Of a DNA stretch of 64,000 nucleotides, positions 43,689 through 51,820 are shown in pieces. The stretch comes from Allopusillimonas lactea (GTDB taxonomy: Bacteria; Pseudomonadota; Gammaproteobacteria; Burkholderiales; Burkholderiaceae_B), in assembly GCF_021653995.1 (NCBI RefSeq), contig NZ_JAJJOZ010000011.1:62001-126000 (forward strand), written 5' to 3'. A model generated the notes under the pieces. That model did no database searches. It saw nothing but the letters and a program-made list of their open reading frames with translations, and was not told the origin of the DNA. A program made the position numbers and the translations under genes. Each line of letters begins with the position of its first letter. Position 1 is the stretch's first letter.

Positions 43689-43816
43689 ACCGCGCACGGC
43701 CAGCCCCAGCCTTCACGCTGGAGGTCGGTCGCCTGGTGCGCGCCCGGCGCCTGCCTTTAGGCTGGGGAAAGATAACAACAACAGCGGCGTCGTTTTCTTG
43801 ATCAGGAGATCAATAC

Positions 43817-45175
43817 ATGCAGCAGGATCGTGTTCAGTTTGTTTTCGATTTTGGCAGCCCCAACGCTTACTTCTGCCACAAGGTGTTGCCAGAGATCGCC
43901 GCCCGCACAGGTGTGGGGTTCGAGTATGTCCCCATCCTGCTGGGCGGTCTATTCAAGCTCACCAACAATCGTTCGCCGGCCGAGGCCTTCGCGGGCGTGG
44001 CCAACAAGCTCAAGTACAACGCCATCGAGAAACGACGCTTCATCGACAGGCATGGCCTGCAGGGGTACCGCGACAACCCGTTCTGGCCCGTGAACACGCT
44101 GCAGATCATGCGCGGCGCAGTCGCTGCGCAGAAGCTGGGCATTTTCCAGCCCTATGTCGATGCAGTATTCGCCGCAATGTGGGAGCAGGCACAGAATATG
44201 GGCGATACAGAAGTCATCCTGGGGGTGCTGCGGCAGGCGGGTCTTGATGGCCCGGCCCTTCTGGCCGCCAGTCAGGCGCCGGACGTCAAGCAGGCGCTGA
44301 TCGACAACACGCAGCGGGCATTCGAGCAAGGGGCCTTCGGGGCGCCTACCTTCTTTGTCGGCAACGAGATCTACTTCGGCAAGGATCGCCTGCGCGAGGT
44401 AGAGGAAGCCATGGCGTCGGCCCTTCATTCATCGCACTCCGGAACAACCATGAGCCTTTCTCCACAGCTTCAATCGATCTTGGCGCCAACGGGCCGCCTG
44501 CGCGCTGCCATCAATGTCGGCAATCCCATTCTTGCCCGAATCGCCGAAGACGGTCGCCCCGCAGGCGTTTCCATTGATCTGGCGCGCCGCTTTGCACAAC
44601 ATCTGGGCCTGGAGCTAGAGCTTGTCGTATTCGACGCCGCCGGCAAATCCGTGGACGCCGTCACGCGCGAAGAAGCTGACTTCGGCTTCTTTGCCGTGGA
44701 CCCCGTGCGCGGCGCCGGTATTGCGTTTTCGGCGCCCTATGTATTGATCGAAGGCGCTTATCTGGTGGCTGAAACCTCGCCGCTGCAAAGCAATGCCGAG
44801 GTCGACGCCCCGGGCAATCGCGTCGTCGTAGGGCGTGGCAGCGCCTACGACCTTTACCTGTCCCGCGAACTCAAGCAGGCCGAGATTCTGCGCGCGCCCA
44901 CTTCGCCGGCTGTGGTCGATACCTTTATGAACGAAGGCGCCGACGTGGCCGCTGGCGTGCGACAGCAACTTGAGGCCGATGCCGCGCGCATCCCGGGCTT
45001 GCGCCTGCTGCCGGGCCGTTTCATGGTGATCCGCCAGGCCATGGGCCTGCCCAAGGGGCGGGGGGAGCAGGCTGCGAAAATCCTCGCCGACTTCGTCGAA
45101 GAAGCCAAGGCCAGCGGTTTCGTGCAAGAGGCGCTGGCGCGCCATCGCATCGAAGGCGCCTCGGTGGCCAGATAA
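43817..45175 (+). CDS. Fusion of 2-hydroxychromene-2-carboxylate isomerase-like (DsbA/kappa-GST fold) and solute-binding protein domains
   Basis: A 452-residue single frame with two unrelated parts. Residues 1 to about 202 are a DsbA-family isomerase: VFDFGSPNAYFCHKVLPEIAAR, with the catalytic-type Ser14, and GAFGAPTFFVGNEIYFGKDRLREVEEAMASA at its natural C-terminus. After the nine-residue linker LHSSHSGTT, residues 212-452 form a type-3 periplasmic binding fold (SILAPTGRLRAAINVGNPILARI, SIDLARRFAQHLGLELELVVFDAAGKSVDAV, FSAPYVLIEGAYLV), starting at an internal ATG (44450). No stop or frame change lies between. Neither part has a signal peptide. AGGAG precedes the first ATG. An internal start at 44450 could also give the second part alone. 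Confidence 0.88.
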   Translation: MQQDRVQFVFDFGSPNAYFCHKVLPEIAARTGVGFEYVPILLGGLFKLTNNRSPAEAFAGVANKLKYNAIEKRRFIDRHGLQGYRDNPFWPVNTLQIMRGAVAAQKLGIFQPYVDAVFAAMWEQAQNMGDTEVILGVLRQAGLDGPALLAASQAPDVKQALIDNTQRAFEQGAFGAPTFFVGNEIYFGKDRLREVEEAMASALHSSHSGTTMSLSPQLQSILAPTGRLRAAINVGNPILARIAEDGRPAGVSIDLARRFAQHLGLELELVVFDAAGKSVDAVTREEADFGFFAVDPVRGAGIAFSAPYVLIEGAYLVAETSPLQSNAEVDAPGNRVVVGRGSAYDLYLSRELKQAEILRAPTSPAVVDTFMNEGADVAAGVRQQLEADAARIPGLRLLPGRFMVIRQAMGLPKGRGEQAAKILADFVEEAKASGFVQEALARHRIEGASVAR

Positions 45176-45398
45176 CCAGCCATTAAGCCCCCGCCATTTG
45201 TCCTAAGGGTATCCATTGAGACCGCGGCACAGGAGATTAGTTGATTTTCTCTAGTCTTTCCTACAGAATCGGCTTGTCTCAAATCTTGATTCATTTTTAT
45301 ACATTTGAATCGGCTTTGATACGTTTTGCAGGCTTTGCAAAATAAGCGCAAGGCCAGCAGCGTCTGTTCCGCTTGTTGACATAAGTTGGGGAGGTCGC

Positions 45399-46091
45399 AT
45401 GCCGTCGATTCTGATCGTGAATTCCGCACCCATCGTCAGGGCTGGTTTGCGCTCGGTGCTGCAAGGTGCAGGCTTTACCCACGCGCTAAGCGAGGTCAAT
45501 ACACCCCAGGAAGCGCTCGATCACGTGTGCACTGAACTCGCCCTGGTCATTATGGATCCACGCGAGCCCGCGATGAGCATTGCGGTTTTCCTGAGCGCGT
45601 TGCGCAAAAATGCGTCTGGCTGCCCCATTCTGTTTTTTGGCGGCAATGATGTTTCGTTATTCGCCGCTTTGGCATCCAGCCTGGGCGTCAATGGCTATCT
45701 GGGGCAGCACAGCAGCGAACAGACCATTGCCGCCACTGCGCGCATGGTGCTGGACGGCATGCAATGCTTTCCGCAAGCGGTCGGGGGCAGCCAAGGTCAC
45801 CACGGGCATCAGTCTGATCGCCTGCAGTCCCTCACCAAGAAAGAGCTTACCGTGCTCACGCTGCTGCGCCAGGGCTTGCGCAATAAAGATGTGGCGCGGC
45901 GGCTGTTTCTTAGCGAAAAGACAATCAGCGCCCACAAGCGCAATATATTGATGAAGCTGGGCGTATCGGGCGTCATGCAGATCAGCGAGCGCGAAATGGT
46001 AACAGAATCACTCAATGAGCAGCCCGCCGATATCGTGAGCCCCAATCTGTCCCTGCCGCTGCTGCTGCCAGAAAACTGCGCAGTCGCCTGA
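45399..46091 (+). CDS. LuxR-family DNA-binding regulator with degenerate receiver domain
   Basis: A 230-residue NarL/FixJ-type regulator. C-terminal LuxR HTH at about residues 145-200 (LTKKELTVLTLLRQGLRNKDVARRLFLSEKTISAHKRNILMKLG). The N-terminal receiver keeps the phospho-acceptor position (Asp53 in LVIMDPREP) but the acidic pair that binds magnesium is replaced (Asn8-Ser9-Ala10 in LIVNSAPIVR, where DDH is usual), and the conserved Lys near residue 103 is missing (GYLGQHSSEQ). It probably does not respond to phosphorylation in the normal way. GGGGAGG precedes the ATG. A TTTTGC-N7-GCAAAA inverted repeat is at 45324-45342. Lies before the tad locus and may control it. Confidence 0.9.
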   Translation: MPSILIVNSAPIVRAGLRSVLQGAGFTHALSEVNTPQEALDHVCTELALVIMDPREPAMSIAVFLSALRKNASGCPILFFGGNDVSLFAALASSLGVNGYLGQHSSEQTIAATARMVLDGMQCFPQAVGGSQGHHGHQSDRLQSLTKKELTVLTLLRQGLRNKDVARRLFLSEKTISAHKRNILMKLGVSGVMQISEREMVTESLNEQPADIVSPNLSLPLLLPENCAVA

Positions 46092-46131
46092 TCGCCCTGT
46101 GTGGCGCCGCAGGCTCGCGGCACCTCTCGCC

Positions 46132-46196
46132 AACCCCAACCCCAACCCCAACCCCAACCCCAACCCCAACCCCAACCCCAACCCCAACCCCAACCC
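46132..46196. repeat. Hexamer array (AACCCC)n
   Basis: About 10.8 perfect copies of AACCCC on the plus strand, so the minus strand is (GGGGTT)n, the type of sequence that folds into G-quadruplexes. It lies 40 bases after the stop of the LuxR-type regulator and over 450 bases before flp. The copies have no mismatch, which suggests recent expansion by slippage. Confidence 0.95.
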
Positions 46197-46378
46197 GCAG
46201 CATCCACCCCAGAGGCGGTCCCGCAGCATCCTTTCGGCGTGGTACCTCGCTGCACGATGACGAGTTGGCGGTCGTCTTTTCGTCTACGCGTAGGCAACCC
46301 GAATTAGGGATGACAGCTTGGAAACGTCATGAAATCGTGACGCGGCGTGACATGGTATGACGGCGACGCGATGGTCCG

Positions 46379-46413
46379 GAATGGCTTCCGGGCACTTTTC
46401 CTAGGAAAACCAT
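46379..46413. repeat. Direct repeat copy 1 upstream of flp
   Basis: Contains GGAATGGCTTCCGGGCACTT then TTCCTAGGAAAACCAT. A second copy at 46445-46479 differs at a few positions only; the two begin 66 bases apart. Both hold the small palindrome TTCCTAGGAA or its near copy TTCTTAGGAA. Probably a paired protein-binding site. The gap 46092-46661 holds no gene. Confidence 0.85.
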
Positions 46414-46444
46414 GTACTGGAACTGGCAGAGTAGAGCGGGGCAG

Positions 46445-46479
46445 GAACGGTTTCCGGGTACTTTTCTTAGGAAAACCAT
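46445..46479. repeat. Direct repeat copy 2 upstream of flp
   Basis: Second copy of the 35-base element at 46379: GGAACGGTTTCCGGGTACTT-like start followed by TTCTTAGGAAAACCAT. It lies about 180 bases before the flp start. Confidence 0.85.
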
Positions 46480-46604
46480 CGTCCGAATTCTTAGTGTGAC
46501 TAGCAAGCGGTTCAGAGTTTTCCTGTTTACGCGAACGACAGATATTTCCGCATGTAGCAAGCCGTAATATGCCCTTACCCAATGCGGGTACAAGCAATAA
46601 GGGA

Positions 46605-46618
46605 GGGGATCCATCCCC
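46605..46618 (+). promoter_or_regulatory. Leader hairpin before flp
   Basis: GGGGAT-CC-ATCCCC is a perfect inverted repeat 44 bases before the flp start codon, and CCCTTA (46572) pairs with TAAGGG (46598), which could enclose a larger structure. It may stabilise or regulate the abundant pilin message. Confidence 0.4.
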
Positions 46619-46661
46619 GTCAGTCCCACTTCAATGTGTCAATTATTTTCGGAGATAAGCA

Positions 46662-46856
46662 ATGCGTAACTTTCTTAAGAAACTGCGCCGCGACGAACGC
46701 GGCGTGAGCGCCCTGGAATACGCGATTCTGGCGGGGCTGATTGTGGGTGCGGTGGTGATTGGCGTAGGCCTGTTCACGGACGGTTTGCAAACAGGCTTCC
46801 AGAACCTGTCGACGGCTGTAACGACCGCCACAACACCGCCGCCCACAACACCTTGA
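46662..46856 (+). CDS. flp: Flp family type IVb pilin
   Basis: Structural pilin of the Tad system, 64 residues. A short basic leader (RNFLKKLRRDERG) is followed by the class motif Gly-Val-Ser-Ala-Leu-Glu-Tyr with Glu at +5 and Tyr at +6 after the predicted cut, then one hydrophobic helix (AILAGLIVGAVVIGVGLF). The tail TTATTPPPTTP is Thr/Pro-rich, longer than in short Flp pilins and possibly surface exposed or modified. CGGAGA precedes the ATG. First gene of the tad operon; cleavage would be done by the peptidase that follows. Confidence 0.96.
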   Translation: MRNFLKKLRRDERGVSALEYAILAGLIVGAVVIGVGLFTDGLQTGFQNLSTAVTTATTPPPTTP

Positions 46857-46917
46857 TGCAATGGACGCTGAACGTCAGAAAAGAACGAGAGCGTACTCGC
46901 AGTAATAACAACAAGGC

Positions 46918-47433
46918 ATGACGACCCCCCACATGATTACAACCTCTTCCCTCATCGCACCCACGCTGGCCGCCGCAGGCGCCATCCTGCTGCTGCTGGC
47001 GTACCGCGATCTGTCCCAGCGACGCCTGCCCAATGCCTGGGTTGGCCTCTATGCCTTCCTCTTCCTCTGCTACGCGGGGGCGGCCGGAATAGGTTGGGCG
47101 CAGGTCGGCGGGCATGCGATTACGGGGCTGGCAGCGTTCACGCTGGCAACTCTGCTGTTCGCATTGGGGTATATGGGCGGGGGGGATGTGAAGCTGTGGG
47201 GGGCGATCATGCTGTGGGCGGGGCCGCAGGGCGCCGTCACAGCACTGGTGCTGGCTACGCTGTGCGGCGCGCTGCTTGGCCTGTTGGGCTGGGGCGCCCA
47301 AAGAGTGCTGCGCCGCGCCCGCCGACCAGCGGGCGCGGGCATGCTCCGCATGCTTACAGCATCGCGAGGCGTGCCCTATGGCGTGGGCCTGGCGCTGGCG
47401 GGCATACAGGTCTTGATCGTAACCGGTGCGTAA
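46918..47433 (+). CDS. tadV: Prepilin peptidase TadV/CpaA
   Basis: A 171-residue inner-membrane aspartyl protease that trims Flp and the pseudopilins. The two catalytic Asp are in YRDLSQRRLPN (about residue 40) and in the GxGD-type motif YMGGGDVKLWGAI (about residue 87). Four or more hydrophobic helices. Ribosome site is poor for the ATG at 46918 (AAGG one base away); ATG at 46933 is an alternative. Short, without the N-terminal methylase domain of PilD, as usual for Tad loci. Confidence 0.93.
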   Translation: MTTPHMITTSSLIAPTLAAAGAILLLLAYRDLSQRRLPNAWVGLYAFLFLCYAGAAGIGWAQVGGHAITGLAAFTLATLLFALGYMGGGDVKLWGAIMLWAGPQGAVTALVLATLCGALLGLLGWGAQRVLRRARRPAGAGMLRMLTASRGVPYGVGLALAGIQVLIVTGA

Positions 47434-47461
47434 GCCGGCGGGCGACGGAAGGGGAAGAACG

Positions 47462-48412
47462 ATGTCCAACACACTCAAATTTGCCCTGCTGATATTGGGC
47501 GCGGCAGTACTGGCGCTGATGGCGCGCGTGCTGTTTGCCAGCATGATGGGCAACGCCGCGCCGGCTGATCCGCAGGTCCAAATCCGCGTCGCGGCAGGCG
47601 ATCTGCCTGCGGGCCTGCTGCTGCGCAATGAAGATATTGCGTGGCAGGCGGTGCCCAAGTCCCGTCTGCCGCAGGGGGCTCTGGTGCAAGGCACCCCGGC
47701 GGCTGACGACATGGGCGGTGTGCTGGTGCGGCACGACATGAAGACGGGGGCGCGGTTGCTGGCTCAGGATGTGATCCGCCCCGACGCGGCGGGCTTCCTG
47801 GCCGCGGTGCTTAAGCCGGGCATGCGGGCGGTGTCTGTGCCTATCGACATAGTTTCGGGCAATGCGGGATTGATCCAGCCTGGCGACTATGTCGACATGA
47901 TTCTGACGCAAACCACGCGGGCTAAGGATAACGCCAATGTCAATGAAAGCAGGGCACGTTCGGTGGTGAGTGAAACCGTGATTGAGAACGTGCGCGTGAT
48001 TGCGGTGGGTTCGGTGTTCCAGCTAAGCAAGTCCGAGGCGGTTGAGGTGAATCGAAACAAAACGCCCGCCCGCACGGTCACGATTGAGGTAGCCCCGCGT
48101 GCGGCAGAGGCGGTGACTGTGGCCTCGCGGCTGGGCACCCTCTCTATGGCCCTGCGCAGCTTTGCCGTGGCCGACCGAAATGCGTCGTCCGATGCGCAGG
48201 CAGGCTCCATCGTTGCCTGGGGCGAGTCGGCCGAGCAGGCGTCGCCTGTATGGGCCGGGGACGTGTCGCGTGCCATCGGCGGGGAAGATCCTGCCCCGGC
48301 GGCTGTGGACACCGAAGCGAAAGTACAGCCCGAACCCGTGGCCAGTGGCCCGCGTGAGATCACGGTCATGCGCGGTTCCAAGCGCGAACAGCAAAAACTG
48401 GGTGTTCAGTAA
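47462..48412 (+). CDS. cpaB: Flp pilus assembly protein CpaB/RcpC
   Basis: A 316-residue periplasmic protein anchored by an N-terminal helix (LKFALLILGAAVLALMARVLFA). It carries the SAF domain (VQIRVAAGDLPAGLLLRNEDIAWQAVP) and the RcpC region (GMRAVSVPIDIVSGNAGLIQPGDYVDMILTQTT), and probably works with the secretin at the outer membrane. GGGGAAGA precedes the ATG at 47462; the frame overlaps the end of tadV only if an earlier start is used. The C-terminal tail is long and acidic-polar before a final basic segment. Confidence 0.93.
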   Translation: MSNTLKFALLILGAAVLALMARVLFASMMGNAAPADPQVQIRVAAGDLPAGLLLRNEDIAWQAVPKSRLPQGALVQGTPAADDMGGVLVRHDMKTGARLLAQDVIRPDAAGFLAAVLKPGMRAVSVPIDIVSGNAGLIQPGDYVDMILTQTTRAKDNANVNESRARSVVSETVIENVRVIAVGSVFQLSKSEAVEVNRNKTPARTVTIEVAPRAAEAVTVASRLGTLSMALRSFAVADRNASSDAQAGSIVAWGESAEQASPVWAGDVSRAIGGEDPAPAAVDTEAKVQPEPVASGPREITVMRGSKREQQKLGVQ

Positions 48413-48556
48413 CAGTATCCACCCAGGCGCCGCAGCCCCGTGGCGAGCGGTCGCACAGCGGTAGCAGGGCGGGTGGTTTGGCGAGGCCGGCGTCCAGCCA
48501 GACAACAAAGGTTGACGCAGGACACAAAGCAGGTTCAGCGAACAAGGATGGTCAAC

Positions 48557-49969
48557 ATGGTGGCAAGCATGCAGCGTTTTGCGACGGCAAATCCGGCAAC
48601 AATTTGCGCCGCGTTATGCGCGACGACGGTGATGGCCTGTTACGCGCCCGCCGCCCAGGCGGCGGCATTGTCGGTGGGCGAGGGGCAGTTGATCAAGTTC
48701 AACGGTATTGCGCAGACCGTCTTCGTGGCGGATCCTGACATTGCGGATGTACAGGTGCCTTCCGAAGGTGCTGTGCTGGTGGTAGGCAAGCGTACCGGCC
48801 AGACCACGCTTTATGTATTGGGGCTGGGCGGCCAGACGCTTGCGCAGCAGAAAATCACAGTACGCCATAACACCGCCGAAATTGACCAAGTGCTGCGCCA
48901 GCGGTTTCCAGGTATGCGCTTTTCGCTCGAATCCGCGCCGGGCTCACTAATGCTGACCGGCACCGTGCCCGACGCGCAGACGATCGACGCCATCACGCGC
49001 ACGGTCCAGTCCTATCTGGGCGAGAAAGACCAGCTCATCAACCGGCTGGCCATCAGCAGCCCCACCCAGGTGTATTTGCGTGTACGGGTCACCGAAGTAT
49101 CGCGTGAAGTGACGCAGGAGCTGGGCATCAATTGGTCGGCCATCGCCACGCCTGGAAACTTTTTTGCAGGAGTGATCAGCGGCCGGCCTTTCCAGAGCCT
49201 GGTGGGCGCTTTCGCACAGGGTGACAGCGAGATGCGCTTTGCGACGCGCAGCGGCTATACCAGCGCCGGCAACGGTGGCTACTCCTTCCTGGGTGGTTAC
49301 GCCAAAGAAGGGCGATCCATCCAGGCCATGATCGATGCGCTGGATCAGGAAGGCATGATCAGCGTGTTGGCCGAGCCCAATCTGACAGCGGTGTCCGGTG
49401 AGACCGCGAGCTTCCTGGCGGGCGGTGAGTTCCCCATCCCTGTCAAGCAGGACAGGGACAGCATGACGGTGGAATTCAAGCCGTTTGGTGTGGCGCTGGA
49501 CTTCACCCCTACCGTGCTGGCCGATGATCGCATCAGCATCAAGGTGCGCCCCGAGATCAGCGAGATCGATCCGAACAGCAGCATCGTCATGGAAGGCTTG
49601 GTCATCCCGGGCTTGTCTGTGCGACGCGTGGAGACCACGGTGGAAATGGCCAGCGGCCAGAGCTTCGCTATCGGCGGCCTGCTGCAGAACAACATCCGTG
49701 ACATCGTCTCGCAGGTACCGGGCCTGGGCAAAATCCCCGTGCTTGGCAAGCTGTTTTCGTCGTCGAAATACCGCAACAACAAGAGCGAGCTGGTGGTAAT
49801 CGTGACGCCTTACTTGGTCAAGCCCAGCGACAGCACGCAGTTGGCGACGCCGCTGGACAGCCTGCGACCTAATACCGACATTGAATACATTCTGCACGAC
49901 AAGATTGGCCTGGATCCTTTGAGTGGCGAAGTGCCGCGCCTGACCGGCTCGGCAGGCTTTGTCTACTGA
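48557..49969 (+). CDS. cpaC: Tad secretin CpaC/RcpA
   Basis: Outer-membrane secretin channel for Flp pili, 470 residues. Signal peptide (ICAALCATTVMACYAPAAQAA), pilus-retraction N-domain (LSVGEGQLIKFNGIAQTVFVADPDIADVQVPSEGAVLVVGKRTGQTTLYV), a BON-like middle (GSLMLTGTVPDAQTIDAI), and the secretin core (SVLAEPNLTAVSGETASFLAGGEFPIP; SFAIGGLLQNNIRDIVSQVPGLGKIPVLGKLF; ELVVIVTPYLVKP). ATG at 48557 has AAGGA eight bases away; an ATG at 48548 gives three more residues. Confidence 0.95.
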   Translation: MVASMQRFATANPATICAALCATTVMACYAPAAQAAALSVGEGQLIKFNGIAQTVFVADPDIADVQVPSEGAVLVVGKRTGQTTLYVLGLGGQTLAQQKITVRHNTAEIDQVLRQRFPGMRFSLESAPGSLMLTGTVPDAQTIDAITRTVQSYLGEKDQLINRLAISSPTQVYLRVRVTEVSREVTQELGINWSAIATPGNFFAGVISGRPFQSLVGAFAQGDSEMRFATRSGYTSAGNGGYSFLGGYAKEGRSIQAMIDALDQEGMISVLAEPNLTAVSGETASFLAGGEFPIPVKQDRDSMTVEFKPFGVALDFTPTVLADDRISIKVRPEISEIDPNSSIVMEGLVIPGLSVRRVETTVEMASGQSFAIGGLLQNNIRDIVSQVPGLGKIPVLGKLFSSSKYRNNKSELVVIVTPYLVKPSDSTQLATPLDSLRPNTDIEYILHDKIGLDPLSGEVPRLTGSAGFVY

Positions 49970-50043
49970 GCGCGGCTGCTGAGCCCGGCTAGTGAGCACA
50001 GCATTGGCCCGTTCCTTTGTCGGAACACAACCGGAAAACCATC

Positions 50044-50583
50044 ATGCTGGATATGACGCACAAATACCTATACCCCCAGACTTCGGCTGCGCCTGGCGCA
50101 GGCTTGCCCGGCGCCCCGATGCGGTGCGCGGCACGGCTATGCCCCCGGCCGGTGGTGCAGGCCAGGCTGCCCGCCGCATATCGGCGCGGTGCACGGGCCT
50201 GTGTGCTGGCGGCACTGACGCTGGCGCTGACCGCCTGTGCCTTCCCACGAAAAGATTTTTCGGGCGTGCCGGATCCGGGTGTCATTCGGGTCGAGCAGTC
50301 AGGGCCGGGCTTCCGGGCTGTTGCCCCCGACTGCAATAAATTGCTGCAGCCCTCGCAATACAACAAGGCTGACGACCTGCGCATGTCGATCGCCTTTGGT
50401 TGCGCCACCTACAGCAACCTGGCCGAGCAGGTGGCACGCCCCGACGATCTCGTGCGCCCGCGCACTTATCGCGGCCAATCCGGCGATACGGCGGGCGAAG
50501 CAGTGAAACGTTATCGCGAGGGTGAGGTGACACCGCTGCGCGAAACCCGCTCGACCGACGTGGGCGCCAAGGGCGGCAAATGA
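50044..50583 (+). CDS. cpaD: Tad pilus lipoprotein CpaD family
   Basis: A 179-residue outer-membrane lipoprotein that assists the secretin. A long basic N-terminus precedes the hydrophobic stretch and lipobox (ACVLAALTLALTACAF, Cys acylated). The C-terminal half has the family motif SIAFGCATYSNLAEQVARPDDLVRPR. ATG at 50044 is the best start (GGAAAA upstream); TTG at 50017 and ATG at 50053 are alternatives. The N-region before the signal core is unusually long for a lipoprotein, about 45 residues, so the true start may be further in, although no well-placed codon was found. Confidence 0.85.
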   Translation: MLDMTHKYLYPQTSAAPGAGLPGAPMRCAARLCPRPVVQARLPAAYRRGARACVLAALTLALTACAFPRKDFSGVPDPGVIRVEQSGPGFRAVAPDCNKLLQPSQYNKADDLRMSIAFGCATYSNLAEQVARPDDLVRPRTYRGQSGDTAGEAVKRYREGEVTPLRETRSTDVGAKGGK

Positions 50584-50602
50584 TACGGCAAGGGAGAGCG
50601 TC

Positions 50603-51820
50603 ATGAGTGTACTGGGTGCATTGAGCGCAAAAAAAACGGACGATGTCCGGCATGCCACCTTTGTGGCATTTGCCAGCGATGATGAGAGTGTGCAGGAGCT
50701 CACGCGTTTCGCGCAGGACATGGGCATCACGAATGCCCGCATCGCACGAGGCGGCATTGATGCCGCCATTGAACACCTGGGCCAGGCGGTCGCGACACCG
50801 CAGCGGCTGGTCGTGGATGTATCGGGCGCGGCCATGCCCATGGCCGCATTGGGCCGCCTTGCCGATGCCTGCGACCCTTCGGTGCAGGTGTATATATTGG
50901 GTGACAACAACGACGTGAGCCTGTATCGGGATCTGCTGCAGGCGGGTGTGCAGGACTACCTGGTCAAGCCGCTGACTGCCGATATGCTGCGCACCTCGCT
51001 GGGCGACCGTGATGGGCAGCCGTTGCGCCGCTCCCGCACCGGCAAGGTAATCGCAGTCACTGGCACGCGTGGCGGCGTGGGGGTCACGTCGGTTGCGGTG
51101 GCGCTGGCTGCCCAGCTTACCGAAGGCAAGGGCCGCCGCCGGGTGGCGTACCTGGATCTCGATCTCTATGGGAGCGCTTGCGCCACCCGGCTTGGTGCCG
51201 TGCCCAACCACGGTTTGCAGGAGCTGTTGCAAAACCTGGATCGCATCGACCCGCAGTTTCTGGAGCGCACCCTGGGCAGTGCGGACGGCAAGCTTTTCGT
51301 GCTGGGCGCGGGGTTGGGCCACGGGGATGCAATCGTCTTTAGCAAAGGAGTGATGGCGCGCTTGTTGGACATGCTGGTCCAGTATTTTCATTACATTGTG
51401 GTGGATCTGCATGAACCGGGTGGCGCCGTGGCGGCCGAAGTACTGGGTGGGGCCGATATGGCCTGCGTGGTCGCTGACCGCAGCGTGCACTCGGCGCGTG
51501 TGATGGCGCGGCTGCTAGCTCACGTGGATGGGCTGCCGCAGCCGCCCGCCCTATATGTAGTACTGAATTCGCCGCGCCCGCCGGTGCGCGGCAGTGTGGA
51601 TGCCAAGGCTTTTGCAGGTGCGATCGCACACCCAGTGTCGCTGGATATTCCGCATGATGGAAAGGCGCCGACATTGTCTGAAGACTTGGGCGAACCGTTG
51701 CCGGCCAACAGCGAACTGCGCAAAGCATCAAGCCGGCTGGCGAGGCTGCTTACCGGCGAGATTAATCCTGCGGCACGTGGCGGCTCGCGCATGGCGCGCT
51801 GGCTGTGGAGGGCGGCGTGA
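50603..51820 (+). CDS. cpaE: Pilus assembly ATPase CpaE/TadZ
   Basis: A 405-residue localisation factor for the pilus machine. The N-terminal third is an atypical receiver domain (FVAFASDDESVQELTRFAQDMG), and the rest is a ParA/MinD-like ATPase with a deviant Walker A at about residues 153-163 (TGTRGGVGVTSVAV, Arg in place of the signature Lys) and FHYIVVDLHEPGGAVAAEVLGGADMACVV. This pattern is typical of the CpaE group. GGGAGA precedes the ATG; the stop overlaps the start of tadA by one base (TGATG). Confidence 0.93.
   Translation: MSVLGALSAKKTDDVRHATFVAFASDDESVQELTRFAQDMGITNARIARGGIDAAIEHLGQAVATPQRLVVDVSGAAMPMAALGRLADACDPSVQVYILGDNNDVSLYRDLLQAGVQDYLVKPLTADMLRTSLGDRDGQPLRRSRTGKVIAVTGTRGGVGVTSVAVALAAQLTEGKGRRRVAYLDLDLYGSACATRLGAVPNHGLQELLQNLDRIDPQFLERTLGSADGKLFVLGAGLGHGDAIVFSKGVMARLLDMLVQYFHYIVVDLHEPGGAVAAEVLGGADMACVVADRSVHSARVMARLLAHVDGLPQPPALYVVLNSPRPPVRGSVDAKAFAGAIAHPVSLDIPHDGKAPTLSEDLGEPLPANSELRKASSRLARLLTGEINPAARGGSRMARWLWRAA

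Noticed and set aside
46008..46307. Open frames with (QP)n, (GL)n or (GV)n dipeptide repeats on both strands
   Set aside because: They are simply the hexamer array read in any frame; no ribosome site or domain, and they overlap the end of a real gene.
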